NCBI GenBank assembly: GCA_964453995.1
Contig: CAYVQC010000014.1
Span: 1 to 64,000, forward strand
DNA length: 64,000 nucleotides
Origin: SKVR01 sp964453995
GTDB taxonomy: Bacteria; Bacteroidota; Bacteroidia; Bacteroidales; UBA7960
Direction: 5' to 3'
Part shown: positions 53,765-62,852 of the stretch, piece after piece
Numbering within the stretch: position 1 is the stretch's first letter
How the letters are laid out: the number at the start of each line of letters is the position of its first letter
Position numbers and translations under genes: made by a program
Notes under the pieces: generated by a model
What the model saw: the letters and a program-made list of their open reading frames with translations, nothing else
Databases searched by the model: none
What the model was told of the DNA's origin: nothing

Positions 53765-53966
53765 AGGTTGGTAAAGTTGGCAAAAGATAATTTATTGTTT
53801 CTGAGATTCAGTTGGAATCATATATAGATATATTTCCTCCAAAAAGCACCCCATCCTGAAGGGGGAGCCCACAACTGAATTACTGTAATTAATAAACACA
53901 TTTATCTTGCCTTACAAAAGTAATCAGACTATGGGAACGGACGCATTGATGGATAAAAAAATGCTA

Positions 53967-54239
53967 TCATAAACACCGCATGCAGGGGGAGCTTTCGGGC
54001 ATGGTAGCAATGCGGCCCATGGGTATCCTTTCAACACAACGGCTGCAGGGTCCAAAAGAAGGATTGTGAATATTTTCGAGAGCAAGCTGCAGAGCATGAA
54101 TTTTTTTGCGGGCCTGCCTGAGGGCAGCTTCATTAACACTTTTATTGTTGATGGTATCCAATCCGGATGCCCTGCCGATAGCTGCATCAGGTGCCACAGG
54201 CTTTGTGAGGACTTCCGGTTCGGCTATTTATTCCTACAC
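53967..54239 (-). pseudogene. Decayed DksA/TraR-type C4 zinc-finger protein gene
   Basis: The minus strand encodes a good DksA/TraR-like sequence: TKPVAPDAAIGRASGLDTIN, NKSVNEAALRQARKKI, and the C4 finger CSRC...CMRC inside GPCSRCVERIPMGRIA. The frame upstream stays related (KIEELIFHKLQQV) but is broken by TAG at 54236-54234 and TAA at 54230-54228, where homologues continue with a helical N-terminus. A GTG at 54197 could start a 76-residue product that keeps the finger, so a short functional protein is not excluded. Intact members bind RNA polymerase or act as small regulators. Confidence 0.6.
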
Positions 54240-54488
54240 CTGTTGTAATTTATGAAATATCAGCTCTTCAATTTTATTGTTGTCTTCCTTCTCTATACGA
54301 CAAAAACAAATAAAAATGTGCCGCCGGGCTGTTATTATCATTACAGTAAAGACGACACCTTTGTGGGTCAATAGTGCCGGCAACAGCTGTTGCGGGACTT
54401 CTTAAACCTGAAAACAAGGGAGCAGGTTATTGCCGGCGTGTGAGGCATGATTTACCGGGAAAGGTTTGCGCAGCATTTCCCGAAAAAA
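54240..54488. other. Intergenic, nothing recognised beyond the pseudogene's lead-in
   Basis: The first 60 bases still read on the minus strand like the N-terminal helix of the decayed zinc-finger gene (RIEKEDNNKIEELIFHKLQ). No start codon, RNA gene or repeat is seen in the rest. Confidence 0.35.
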
Positions 54489-54518
54489 CCCGAAAGCCAG
54501 TAAAAACTGGCTCTCGGG
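54482..54518 (-). terminator. Rho-independent terminator of the chemoreceptor operon
   Basis: CCCGAAAGCCAGT (54489-54501) and ACTGGCTCTCGGG (54506-54518) form a 13-bp stem with one mismatch and a 4-base loop. On the minus strand the stem is followed by TTTTTTCG. It lies 38 bases past the receptor stop codon. Confidence 0.85.
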
Positions 54519-54555
54519 CAAAGGGGGGAAATATAAACAGAGAAATAGAACTGTA

Positions 54556-56637
54556 TCAGAATCTCTCATAATCGTTATCCGAGCGATCTGATACCAGATC
54601 TACAGTAACTCCATTTTGGGGCTTGTTGCCATTACTAAATGACATTACAGGGTTTTGCTTCTTGTTGTGGGCTGCACCACCATTGGTCTGGATCACAGTC
54701 TTTTTCTTTGCGGTTCTTTCTTTGCTTCTTGCTTTATCCTCAAACTTAAAGAAAGAGATCATCTCCAGGAGTTGATCTGCCTGGCTGGCAAGCTCTTCAC
54801 TGCTGGTAGCCATTTCCTCACTGGCAGCAGCATTTTGCTGGGTGATTTGATTGAGCTGCTGAATAGCCGAGTTGACCTGGTCAGCACCGGCATTCTGTTC
54901 AATACTGGCAGCAGATATCTCCTGTACCAGGCGTGCTGTTTTTTGAATTTCGGGCACAATGGCAGCAAGCTTCTGCCCTGCTTCCTCAGAGATGCTTACC
55001 CCAAATTTTGAAAGCTTATCAATTTCTGCAGCAGCAACCTGGGAGCGTTCTGCCAGTTTACGCACTTCGGCAGCCACTACAGCAAATCCTTTTCCGTGTT
55101 CACCGGCCCTTGCCGCTTCCACAGCCGCATTGAGTGCAAGAATATTTGTCTGTCGTGATATTTCGCCGATAATGCTTATTTTATCAGCAATATCGCGCAT
55201 AGCAACCACAGCCTGTTCGGAAGCTTTACTGCTGTCCATGATCCCTGCTTCAGCTTTTTGGGCGATACTTTCTGTTTCCCGGGCATTGTCAGTATTTTGC
55301 TGAATATTGGCCGCCATTTCCTCCATAGAAGAGCTTACCTCTTCAGCCGAAGAAGCTTGCTCCGTGCTTCCCTGGCTCATTTCCTGGGCTGTGGATGACA
55401 TTTGCTGACTGGCGGAGGCAATGTTGTCAGAACCTGCCATTACACTACCCAGCACATCCCTCAGCTTGGTGATCATGCTCTGCATGGCATTGCCCAACTG
55501 ACCTACTTCATCTTTACGTTTTAAAAATTCGTCTTCCACATCTATGGTAAGATCTCCGTTGGCTAAGGTTTTTGCAATGGAAACACCGCGGGTGATCCCC
55601 TGGGTAACAAGGCGGGTAATGAAAAATCCCAGGGCCAGTGCAATAATGATTCCCACAATCAGTCCGGTAATCACCAGGATATTGGATGCCGTTATTGTTG
55701 AATTGCCAGATTCTACTTGATTTTCAGATTCCTTTACATTGATCTGTTTCAGTTCGGCGAATTTTTCCATCAGGGCTTCATGAACAGGTGTAGAAACCTC
55801 AGTAATTACGCGGCTCATATCTTCAAATGCTGCTACCGCATTTTGAGCTTCGCGGTTTATGATGGCAAAATAGTTGAAAACATGATCTGCTGAAGGGATC
55901 ATAACGGTGAGGTATTCATTCATGGCAGCCTGTTGGTTGCCACGGGCAATATGCTGCTTGATGCGGTGTACAGAAGCGTGAAACTCGTCGTGGTGCTCCA
56001 TCATATCGCGCATATTGCTGTTGATCTCCTCGTTGCTGGTGCGAAAATCGGGCATCCATATCCCAAAGTTACAGCCGGTTGCATCATCCCCCCCATCAAA
56101 AGTGCGCATGTTCTGTATAGCATTTGATGTTTGCACCTGAAGGGCATAGTGGTCTTTCATAAATTGCTCCAGGTCGCGGTTTAGTTTCATTGGATTAAGC
56201 AGATCTGTTTCCACTACTACTGCATTGAGCTGGTCTACCTGGCCGATATTGATGTTTCGGTTTTCCTGCAGCAATTCCAGTAATTGCTGGTATACTCTTG
56301 CTTCCTCATCGGTTTGGGGGAGTGCGGCATAGCGTTCCTGGTATTGCTGGAAGGTTGCCCTGAATTCCTTTATCTGGTTCTGCGCGTTTTCCCTTTCTTC
56401 CCTGGAGAGCCGGTTATCCAGCAATTGCCTGTAGTAGGCCTGCATACGCTCCAGGTTGGCTTCCATATTCCCTAGGTATTGAACCCCTGGCAGACAAACT
56501 CCGGAAACCTCCTGAAAGGAGTTGCCCACATTTCTGAGCCCGAACAGGCCAATGGAGCCAATAATTACTGCAATAAGCAGCACAGTTAAAAAGCCTGTTA
56601 AAATTTTTGTCCCTGTTTTTAAATCTTTAAATCTCAT
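54556..56637 (-). CDS. Methyl-accepting chemotaxis protein with CZB-like periplasmic region
   Basis: 693 residues. First membrane helix about 12-34, a periplasmic sensor of about 290 residues, second helix about 325-347 (ILVITGLIVGIIIALALGFF), HAMP, and a cytoplasmic signalling coiled coil with the hairpin tip EISRQTNILALNAAVEAARA, then GEHGKGFAVVAAEVRKLA. The sensor has an N-terminal four-helix-type part (VYQQLLELLQEN) and a segment with GCNFGIWMP and HHDEFHASVHRIKQH that resembles a zinc-binding CZB domain. The final residues DYERF fit the aromatic-xx-aromatic pentapeptide that tethers CheR in some receptors. cheW lies 66 bases upstream on the same strand. Confidence 0.92.
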   Translation of the reverse strand: MRFKDLKTGTKILTGFLTVLLIAVIIGSIGLFGLRNVGNSFQEVSGVCLPGVQYLGNMEANLERMQAYYRQLLDNRLSREERENAQNQIKEFRATFQQYQERYAALPQTDEEARVYQQLLELLQENRNINIGQVDQLNAVVVETDLLNPMKLNRDLEQFMKDHYALQVQTSNAIQNMRTFDGGDDATGCNFGIWMPDFRTSNEEINSNMRDMMEHHDEFHASVHRIKQHIARGNQQAAMNEYLTVMIPSADHVFNYFAIINREAQNAVAAFEDMSRVITEVSTPVHEALMEKFAELKQINVKESENQVESGNSTITASNILVITGLIVGIIIALALGFFITRLVTQGITRGVSIAKTLANGDLTIDVEDEFLKRKDEVGQLGNAMQSMITKLRDVLGSVMAGSDNIASASQQMSSTAQEMSQGSTEQASSAEEVSSSMEEMAANIQQNTDNARETESIAQKAEAGIMDSSKASEQAVVAMRDIADKISIIGEISRQTNILALNAAVEAARAGEHGKGFAVVAAEVRKLAERSQVAAAEIDKLSKFGVSISEEAGQKLAAIVPEIQKTARLVQEISAASIEQNAGADQVNSAIQQLNQITQQNAAASEEMATSSEELASQADQLLEMISFFKFEDKARSKERTAKKKTVIQTNGGAAHNKKQNPVMSFSNGNKPQNGVTVDLVSDRSDNDYERF

Positions 56638-56703
56638 AAGCTTTTAGTTTAAAATGTAAAGTAAATTTTCTTGATAATCTTGTTTTTTAGTCCTACAATT
56701 GTT

Positions 56704-57207
56704 TTATGCACTGACGATATTGTCTGAGGATTCTTTTGCCATGATGAGTTCACTGGAATTGAATACCCTATCGGCATCAAGGATCATAATAAATGTATCA
56801 TTCTGTTTCACCATGCCCTTTAGATATTCAGCGTTGAAGCGGTTCCCCAGTGAGGGTGGTGGTTCAATATCGCCCGCACTAAGCTTCAGCACTTCCTCCA
56901 CAGAATCAACCAATGCACCCAAATGCAATGTATCACCATCCATAATTACATCAAGTACCACTATACATGTATCAACATTGTCATCAGTTACTTCCAAACC
57001 AAATTTGACACGGGTATCTAAAACAGGCAATACCTTACCACGCAGGTTTATTACTCCTCTCATATAATCCGGAGCCTTGGGCACCCTGGTAATAGTAGAC
57101 AGTTCGAGTATTTCAAGGACTTTTCCTACATCTGTTGCAAATATTTCGTCACCCAAACGAAACGACAGGTAGGATGTAATGGAATTTTCATTCTTTGTTT
57201 CAGTCAT
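56704..57207 (-). CDS. cheW: Chemotaxis coupling protein CheW
   Basis: 167 residues of a single CheW SH3-like domain linking receptors to CheA. Conserved stretches: SYLSFRLGDEIFATDVGKVL, PKAPDYMRGVINLRGKVLPV, DTRVKFGL, IVVLDV and GALVDSVEEVLKL. It heads the cheW-mcp unit, with a strong Shine-Dalgarno sequence. No CheA, CheY, CheB or CheR is present in the window, so it must act with components coded elsewhere, or with one of the adjacent kinases. Confidence 0.95.
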   Translation of the reverse strand: MTETKNENSITSYLSFRLGDEIFATDVGKVLEILELSTITRVPKAPDYMRGVINLRGKVLPVLDTRVKFGLEVTDDNVDTCIVVLDVIMDGDTLHLGALVDSVEEVLKLSAGDIEPPPSLGNRFNAEYLKGMVKQNDTFIMILDADRVFNSSELIMAKESSDNIVSA

Positions 57208-57212
57208 AATTT

Positions 57213-57218
57213 CCTCCT
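57213..57218 (-). promoter_or_regulatory. Strong Shine-Dalgarno site for cheW
   Basis: The minus strand reads AAAAGGAGGAAATTATG, a full AGGAGG five bases before the cheW ATG. Bacteroidota genes rarely have such a site, and most starts in this window lack one. Confidence 0.7.
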
Positions 57219-57377
57219 TTTGTTAATAAATAAAAAGAATGCTGTTGCTTTTTTGTATTTCAGATGAAAAACTGCAGATTCCCCAACTTCTTTCTGCACA
57301 ATTTCATCGAACTTACCGCAAATGGTTAGGTAAGGCAAAGAAAAATGAAAGTGTATGGGCCAAAAACGGGGTTATAC

Positions 57378-57415
57378 GGGTTTTCCCTTAGGCAAAAACC
57401 CTAGTTTAATTAGGT
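57378..57415. promoter_or_regulatory. Two adjacent palindromic operator-like elements
   Basis: GGGTTTTcccttaggcAAAAACCC (57378-57401) is a 7-bp inverted repeat, and CCTAGTTTAATTAGG (57400-57414) is an almost perfect 15-bp palindrome that overlaps it. The form resembles sites near LuxR/NarL-type regulated genes seen in other genomes, but the binding protein is unknown. Confidence 0.4.
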
Positions 57416-57723
57416 ATAATGACATATATTTTATGCTTTAAACAAGCGTTTTCCCGCCCAAAATCATTAACAATGAAGACCATAGATTGCAAGTTGATAT
57501 CATACAACAAACTGATCATACAAGCTGACATAAGATTTTTCCCGGGTAGAATAATTTGAAGAATCCATGGTGGTGCTAAAACTTTTTTTATTTTTGGTAC
57601 ACCTTTACGGCAAACACTTCAACCATAAACCAGAAAAGGCCTACGCAACGGATGGTTTGAAGAGATCCAAAACCAGCATTGTAAATCTACCACGTTTTGA
57701 TTTCAGGTGCACAGCAGAAAGGA

Positions 57724-60156
57724 ATGCCTATGAATGCCAATATCGAAGAATTAAAAGCTTATATTTCCGACCTTGAAAAGAAAGTAAGTCATCTTGAAAA
57801 AGAAAACAAAGCACTGCTGAACGGAGCCGAAGAAAGACACCGTTTACTTTGGAAAACCATGACCCTGGGAGTGGTTTACCAGGCCGCCAGCGGTGATATA
57901 CTATCTGCAAATCCGGCAGCAGAAAAGATTCTTGGACTAACCACAGCCCAGATGCAGGGAAAAACATCTATGGACCCGCGCTGGAGGATGATAGAAGAAG
58001 ATGGTACTCCTGTGCAGGGCCATGAGCACCCCACAATGGTATGTTTACAAACAGGCAAAACGATTGGTCCTGTTACGCGGGGAGTTTATCATCCGGAAAA
58101 AGACTGTTATGTTTGGTTATCTATCATTTCTATACCTTTGTTCAGAGAAGGAGAAGAGAAACCCTACCAGGCCTACGCCACTTTCGAAGATATTACCAGC
58201 CAAAAAAAAGCACGCGAAAGGCTGAGGAAAAGCGAAGAAAGTTTCCATTATGCCCTGGATGCTGTGAAGCTGGGAGCCTGGGAATTAGACTTCACCACCC
58301 ACCATGTACAGCGAACTGTAAAGCATGATCAGATATTTGGTTATTCAGAACTGCTGTCCCACTGGACCCTTGAAATGTTCATTGAACATGTGCACCCGCA
58401 AGATGTGCAAGAGGTAAAAAAGAAGTTTGATGATGCAATAAATAACCGTAAGGACTGGAATTTTGAATGTCGCATCATAAGAACTGATGGCCAGCAGCGA
58501 TGGATCTGGGCAAAAGGCAGGCACATCAAAAACGAAAAAGGTGAATACACCCGCATGACGGGCATCGTGCAGGACATCACCCAAACCAAAGAAACTTTCC
58601 TGGAATTGAAGCATCGCGAAGAATTGCTGGCTTATATCATCAAATACGATCCAAGTGGTATAGCAGTACATGATAAAAATCTAAACTACCTGTTTGTCAG
58701 CGATAAATACCTTAAACAATACAATATCACCGACCCCCACATAATCGGAAAACATCACTATGAAATTTTTCCCGATCTACCCGAAAAATGGAAAAAAGTG
58801 CATCAAAGAGTGCTCCAGGGAGAGGTATTGCACAGTGAAGAAGATTTATATATACGTGACAATGGCGTTGTGGAAATTACACGATGGCTATGCCGGCCCT
58901 GGCACACGGCCGTTGGAGAAATTGGCGGTATCATTCTTTATACCGAAGTAATCACCGAGAGGAAACAAATTGAGCTCAACCATAAAGAAACGGCCCGGCG
59001 GTTGAACCTGGTACTGGAACATGCCCACGACGGAATTTTTTCCCTCGACAGCCAGGGCAGGGTTACAATGATCAACAAAGCGGCCATTGAAATGATGGGC
59101 TGCACAAGAGATGATATGATCGGTCAGCTCATGCATCCACTGCATCATCACACCAAAAAAGATGGCAGTCCCTATCCTATTGCTGAGTGTCCGATACAGG
59201 CAACCCTAAGAAGTGGTAAAATAGTAAATGAAACAGACGAGGAGTTCTGGAACAAAGATGGCAGAAGTTTCCCGGTAGAATACACGAGTTCTCCCATCAC
59301 CGAAGACGGGAAAATTACCGGTGCTGTGGTTAGCTTCAGGGATATCTCCTTCAGGAAAAAGGCTGAAGAACGAATTCAAAAACTCAATCACCAGTTAAAA
59401 GAGATCATTGGCACCATCAACAGGTTATCCAGGGCCGACAACCTGGAATTGCTGCAGAAGATTGTTGCCGATGCCGCCCGTAAGCTGGTACAGGCCAGGG
59501 GAACATCCTTTGTTTTGCGCGACGCGGACTATTGCTGGTATGTGGAAGAAGATACCGACACCCCCCTGTGGAAAGGCAGCAAATTCCCCATCGACAACTG
59601 TATCACCGGCTGGGTATTGCTCAACAAAAAACCCGCTATCATAAGAGATATCTTTTCCGATAAAAGAATCCCCATAGAATTGTACAAAGAAACATACATT
59701 AAGAGCCTGGCCATATTCCCTGCCAACCTTAAAGATCCGCGGTTTGCCATCGGCTGCTATTGGGATACCCATTACACCCCTGACAAAGAAGAGATACAAC
59801 TGATCCAAACCCTTGCCGAAGCGGCCAATATTGCATACGGCAACATTACCCTGCTCAACAACCTGGAAACCATCGTAAAAGAACGCACCCACGAACTGGA
59901 AATGGCCAACAAGGAGCTCGAAGCTTTCAGCTATTCGGTATCCCACGACCTGAGGGCCCCTTTGAGAGGGGTTAACGGATTTGTAAATATTCTGCTGGAT
60001 GAGTATGGAGAGAAGTTGGATGAGGAAGGGCTTAGGGTGTGCAACATCATAAAACAAAACGCACACAATATGGGAGTATTGATTGATGATCTGCTGGCAT
60101 TTTCGAGGCTTGCCCGAAAAGAGATCAACAAATCGGACATAGACTGCAAAACGTTG
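57724..60156 (+). CDS. Multi-PAS/GAF sensor histidine kinase, N-terminal part (broken by assembly gap)
   Basis: 811 codons before the N run. The ATG at 57724 follows AGAAAGGA and starts a coiled coil (NIEELKAYISDLEKKVSHLE). Four PAS domains begin near residues 39 (LLWKTMTLGVVYQAASG), 171 (SFHYALDAVKLGAWELDF), 299 (LLAYIIKYDPSGIAVHDK) and 424 (LNLVLEHAHDGIFSLDSQ). A GAF domain spans about 560-710, and HisKA follows with the phosphoacceptor H741 in SYSVSHDLRAPLRGV. There are no membrane helices, so it is a cytoplasmic sensor; redox, light or small-ligand sensing cannot be told. The arrangement is like phytochrome-type kinases paired with Rcp1 regulators. The ATPase domain lies mostly in the gap. 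Confidence 0.9.
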
Positions 60157-60256
60157 NNNNNNNNNNNNNNNNNNNNNNNNNNNNNNNNNNNNNNNNNNNN
60201 NNNNNNNNNNNNNNNNNNNNNNNNNNNNNNNNNNNNNNNNNNNNNNNNNNNNNNNN
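60157..60256. other. Assembly gap (100 N)
   Basis: Exactly 100 N, a conventional scaffold spacer of unknown true length. The coding frames on its two sides differ by one base if 100 is taken literally, which confirms the length is nominal. Confidence 0.98.
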
Positions 60257-60403
60257 CAGCGTATTGTTCACCGGCATGGAGGAAGCATCGATGCCGTGGG
60301 ATCACCCGGCCATGGGGCCACCTTTTGGTTCTCCCTGCCCGTAGAAAATGAAACCAAAGAAATGATCAATAAAAGGATACTAAAAGACGTAAACACGCAA
60401 TAA
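60257..60403 (+). CDS. Histidine kinase C-terminus after the gap
   Basis: The frame starting at 60257 reads QRIVHRHGGSIDAVGSPGHG then ATFWFSLP, the end of a HATPase_c domain (G2 box and final strand), and ends at TAA 60401-60403 (48 codons). It is almost certainly the C-terminus of the kinase starting at 57724. Its stop is four bases before the response-regulator ATG, so the two are cotranscribed. A longer frame crossing the N run to 60351 is an artefact. Confidence 0.9.
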   Translation, partial: QRIVHRHGGSIDAVGSPGHGATFWFSLPVENETKEMINKRILKDVNTQ

Positions 60404-60407
60404 AACT

Positions 60408-60854
60408 ATGACAGCCTACATTTCAGCAGAAGTGCTCCTGGTAGAGGACAACCAGTATGATGCAGAACTAACCCTGAGGGCATTTCGCAAGCAGGGACTA
60501 GTGAATAAAATATTCCATGCTACAGATGGAGAAGATGCCCTGGATTTTCTTTTTTGCAGGGGAAAATATGAAGCAAGAAAAAACTCAGCACATGTAAAGG
60601 TAATTCTCCTGGATCTGAAATTACCCAAGATTCATGGTCTTGAAGTGCTAAAGGAGATCAAATCGCGGCCGGAAACCTCGAAGATCCCCGTTGTTGTGGT
60701 AAGCTCCTCCAGCGAAGACCCCGATATAAAAAAGGCTTATGCTTTGGGTGCCAACAGCTATGTGGTAAAACCTGTTGAGTTTGAGAATTTTATGAAATCG
60801 CTGCAAAACACCGGCATGTATTGGCTGCTGGTAAATCATGTACCAGATAAATAA
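60408..60854 (+). CDS. Single-domain response regulator (Rcp1-like)
   Basis: 148 residues, one receiver domain with no output domain. The acidic pair is in VLLVEDNQYD, the phosphoacceptor is D69 in ILLDLKLPKIHG, then VVSSSSEDPD and the lysine in SYVVKPVEFENF. The insert between strand 2 and strand 3 (FLFCRGKYEARKNSAHV) is typical of Rcp1-type regulators that receive phosphate from phytochrome-like kinases. It sits between the PAS/GAF kinase and a hybrid kinase, and is likely the shuttle between them. Confidence 0.93.
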   Translation: MTAYISAEVLLVEDNQYDAELTLRAFRKQGLVNKIFHATDGEDALDFLFCRGKYEARKNSAHVKVILLDLKLPKIHGLEVLKEIKSRPETSKIPVVVVSSSSEDPDIKKAYALGANSYVVKPVEFENFMKSLQNTGMYWLLVNHVPDK

Positions 60855-60869
60855 ACCTATCCTTATTGT

Positions 60870-62804
60870 ATGAGCAAAGCAGTAAAGATTCTCATGGTGG
60901 AAGACCTGCCGTCTGATGCCATGCTGAATGAGTACCAGGTAAAGAAGACCCTTACCAACTATGAGCTGAAAGTGGTTGAAACGCGCGAGGCGTTCATTGA
61001 CCTGTTGGAAAACTGGGCTCCCGACCTGGTGATCTCTGATTATCAGCTCCCCTCATTCGATGGGCTAGCTGCCCTGGAAATTGTGCTGGAGAAAACCCCG
61101 GTAACCCCCCTTATCATTGTTACCGGATCGCAAAACGAGGATACGGCTGTGGAGTGCATGAAAGCCGGTGCTACAGACTACGTCATAAAAGAGCACATCA
61201 AACGCCTTGGGCCAGCCATAAAAAATGCCCTGAAACAAAAGGAGATCCGCATCAACAGTATGAGAATGCAGAAAATGCTCGAAGAGAGTGAGGAAAAATT
61301 CCGAAGCCTTTTCCAGAATCATGCTGCCGTAAAGCTGATCATTGACCCTGACAGTGGCAATATCATAGATGCCAACCCTGCCGCAGCAAGATTTTATGGC
61401 TGGAGCGTAGAAGAACTGAAAAACATGAATATTTCCCAGATCAACATTGGCAGTCCGGAACAGATCAGAAACGACCTGAAAGCGGCCAAAGAACTAGATG
61501 TTTTAAAGTTCAAGTTTCAACACCGCAAAGCCAACGGGAAAGAGGTCGATGTGGAAGTTTTTTCCAGCGAAGTAACCATTGCAGGAAAGGCCTATTTGCA
61601 CTCTATTGTACACGACATTACGGAAAAAGAAAAGCTGGAAAGGAAAATTGCCATTGCAGAGCAGGCAGTACAATTCAAACAAAAATTCCTGGCCGATATG
61701 AGCCATGAGATTCGTACACCGCTCACTGCCATCATGGGGGTTATTGATCTGCTTACCAACTCGGTAAAAGATGAGCACCATAAGGAACAGATGGAGATTC
61801 TGAAAAATACCGGCGAAAACCTTATGGAGATTGTAAACCAGGTGCTGGATTACTCCAAGATACAAGCAGGAAAACTCGACCTGAAATTCTCTGTCTTTGA
61901 CCTTGGCGACCTGCTCAGAAAATCGGTTGTTTTTTACAGCAGTACCTGCAATGATAATGTTCAGATCCGCCTGGATTATACTGCCCCGGGCCTTCCGGTA
62001 TACATAAAAGCAGATAAGCAAAGGCTTACGCAGGTAATCAACAACCTGGTGGGTAACGCCGTGAAATTTACCCACGAAGGCGAAATCGTACTGAAAGCTT
62101 CTGTTTCTCCCCTGCCTGATCATTCCTATCACAAAAGCCCTGCAGAATACGACACCTGTATTAAGATTGAAGTTAAAGATACCGGCATTGGTATTGATCT
62201 TCAGATGCAGAAAGCTCTCTTTAAACCTTTTGTACAATTGCAGGAAGTGGATAATAATATCTACAGGGGTACAGGCTTGGGTCTTTCCATATCCAGCCAG
62301 CTGGTAACTCTTCATGGGGGAGAAATTGGAGTAGACAGTACTCCGGGCAAAGGAAGCACTTTCTGGTTTACTTTCCTGGCCAAAAAGGAAGAGAATCTTC
62401 CGGCAGATACTTCCACAGAGCATGGTAATAAAAATAAAACAATAAGCCATTTGAATATTTTACTGGCTGAGGATAAGATATTCAATCAAAAAGTGATCTC
62501 TCTCATGCTCACCCACATGGGACATAATGTCGTGGCGGTATGTAATGGAGAGGAAGTGTTGAAATTTTACCAACCCGGCGCCTTCGACCTTATCTTAATG
62601 GACATACAGATGCCCGTCATGGATGGCATTACCGCTACCAAAAAACTAAAAGCCTCATACAATGACCTACCCCCCGTTGTGGGTCTCAGCGCCAATGCCT
62701 TTGAAGGTGAAAAGGAGAAATATTTATCGCAGGGAATGGACGATTATATCACCAAACCCCTGCGAAAAGAAGAATTTGAAGAAATGACGCGAAGATGGTT
62801 TTAA
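60870..62804 (+). CDS. Hybrid histidine kinase: receiver-PAS-HisKA-HATPase-receiver
   Basis: 644 residues, no membrane helices. N-terminal receiver (about 5-120; phosphoacceptor D57 in LVISDYQLPSFDG), PAS (about 135-255, SLFQNHAAVKLIIDPDSGNI), HisKA with H279 in DMSHEIRTPLTAIMG, and HATPase (NNLVGNAVKF, DTGIGI, GTGLGLSIS). It ends in a second receiver (about 525-644, phosphoacceptor D578 in LILMDIQMPVMDG, lysine in DYITKPLRKEE). No DNA-binding output. It starts 15 bases after the Rcp1-like gene, completing a three-gene relay operon. Confidence 0.94.
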   Translation: MSKAVKILMVEDLPSDAMLNEYQVKKTLTNYELKVVETREAFIDLLENWAPDLVISDYQLPSFDGLAALEIVLEKTPVTPLIIVTGSQNEDTAVECMKAGATDYVIKEHIKRLGPAIKNALKQKEIRINSMRMQKMLEESEEKFRSLFQNHAAVKLIIDPDSGNIIDANPAAARFYGWSVEELKNMNISQINIGSPEQIRNDLKAAKELDVLKFKFQHRKANGKEVDVEVFSSEVTIAGKAYLHSIVHDITEKEKLERKIAIAEQAVQFKQKFLADMSHEIRTPLTAIMGVIDLLTNSVKDEHHKEQMEILKNTGENLMEIVNQVLDYSKIQAGKLDLKFSVFDLGDLLRKSVVFYSSTCNDNVQIRLDYTAPGLPVYIKADKQRLTQVINNLVGNAVKFTHEGEIVLKASVSPLPDHSYHKSPAEYDTCIKIEVKDTGIGIDLQMQKALFKPFVQLQEVDNNIYRGTGLGLSISSQLVTLHGGEIGVDSTPGKGSTFWFTFLAKKEENLPADTSTEHGNKNKTISHLNILLAEDKIFNQKVISLMLTHMGHNVVAVCNGEEVLKFYQPGAFDLILMDIQMPVMDGITATKKLKASYNDLPPVVGLSANAFEGEKEKYLSQGMDDYITKPLRKEEFEEMTRRWF

Positions 62805-62852
62805 ACCCCGCAGGATTTTACACCGCCCCATTTCCACGGTAATCCTATCAGC

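Larger units (their letters stand above)
57208..57723. other. Divergent intergenic region between cheW and the PAS kinase
   Basis: 516 bases without a supported gene. It holds the cheW ribosome site and the two palindromic elements listed separately. The + strand start at 57724 is preceded by AGAAAGGA. No confident TAnnTTTG promoter with spacing was found for either gene. Confidence 0.5.

Noticed and set aside
54489..54518. Long stem-loop considered as a small RNA or tRNA arm
   Set aside because: Stem with 4-base loop followed by a T-run on the minus strand, directly after the chemoreceptor stop, is best explained as its terminator.
60157..60351. Kinase frame continuing through the N run to a stop at 60351
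   Set aside because: The 100 N length is arbitrary. The frame giving HATPase sequence after the gap starts at 60257 and ends at 60403.
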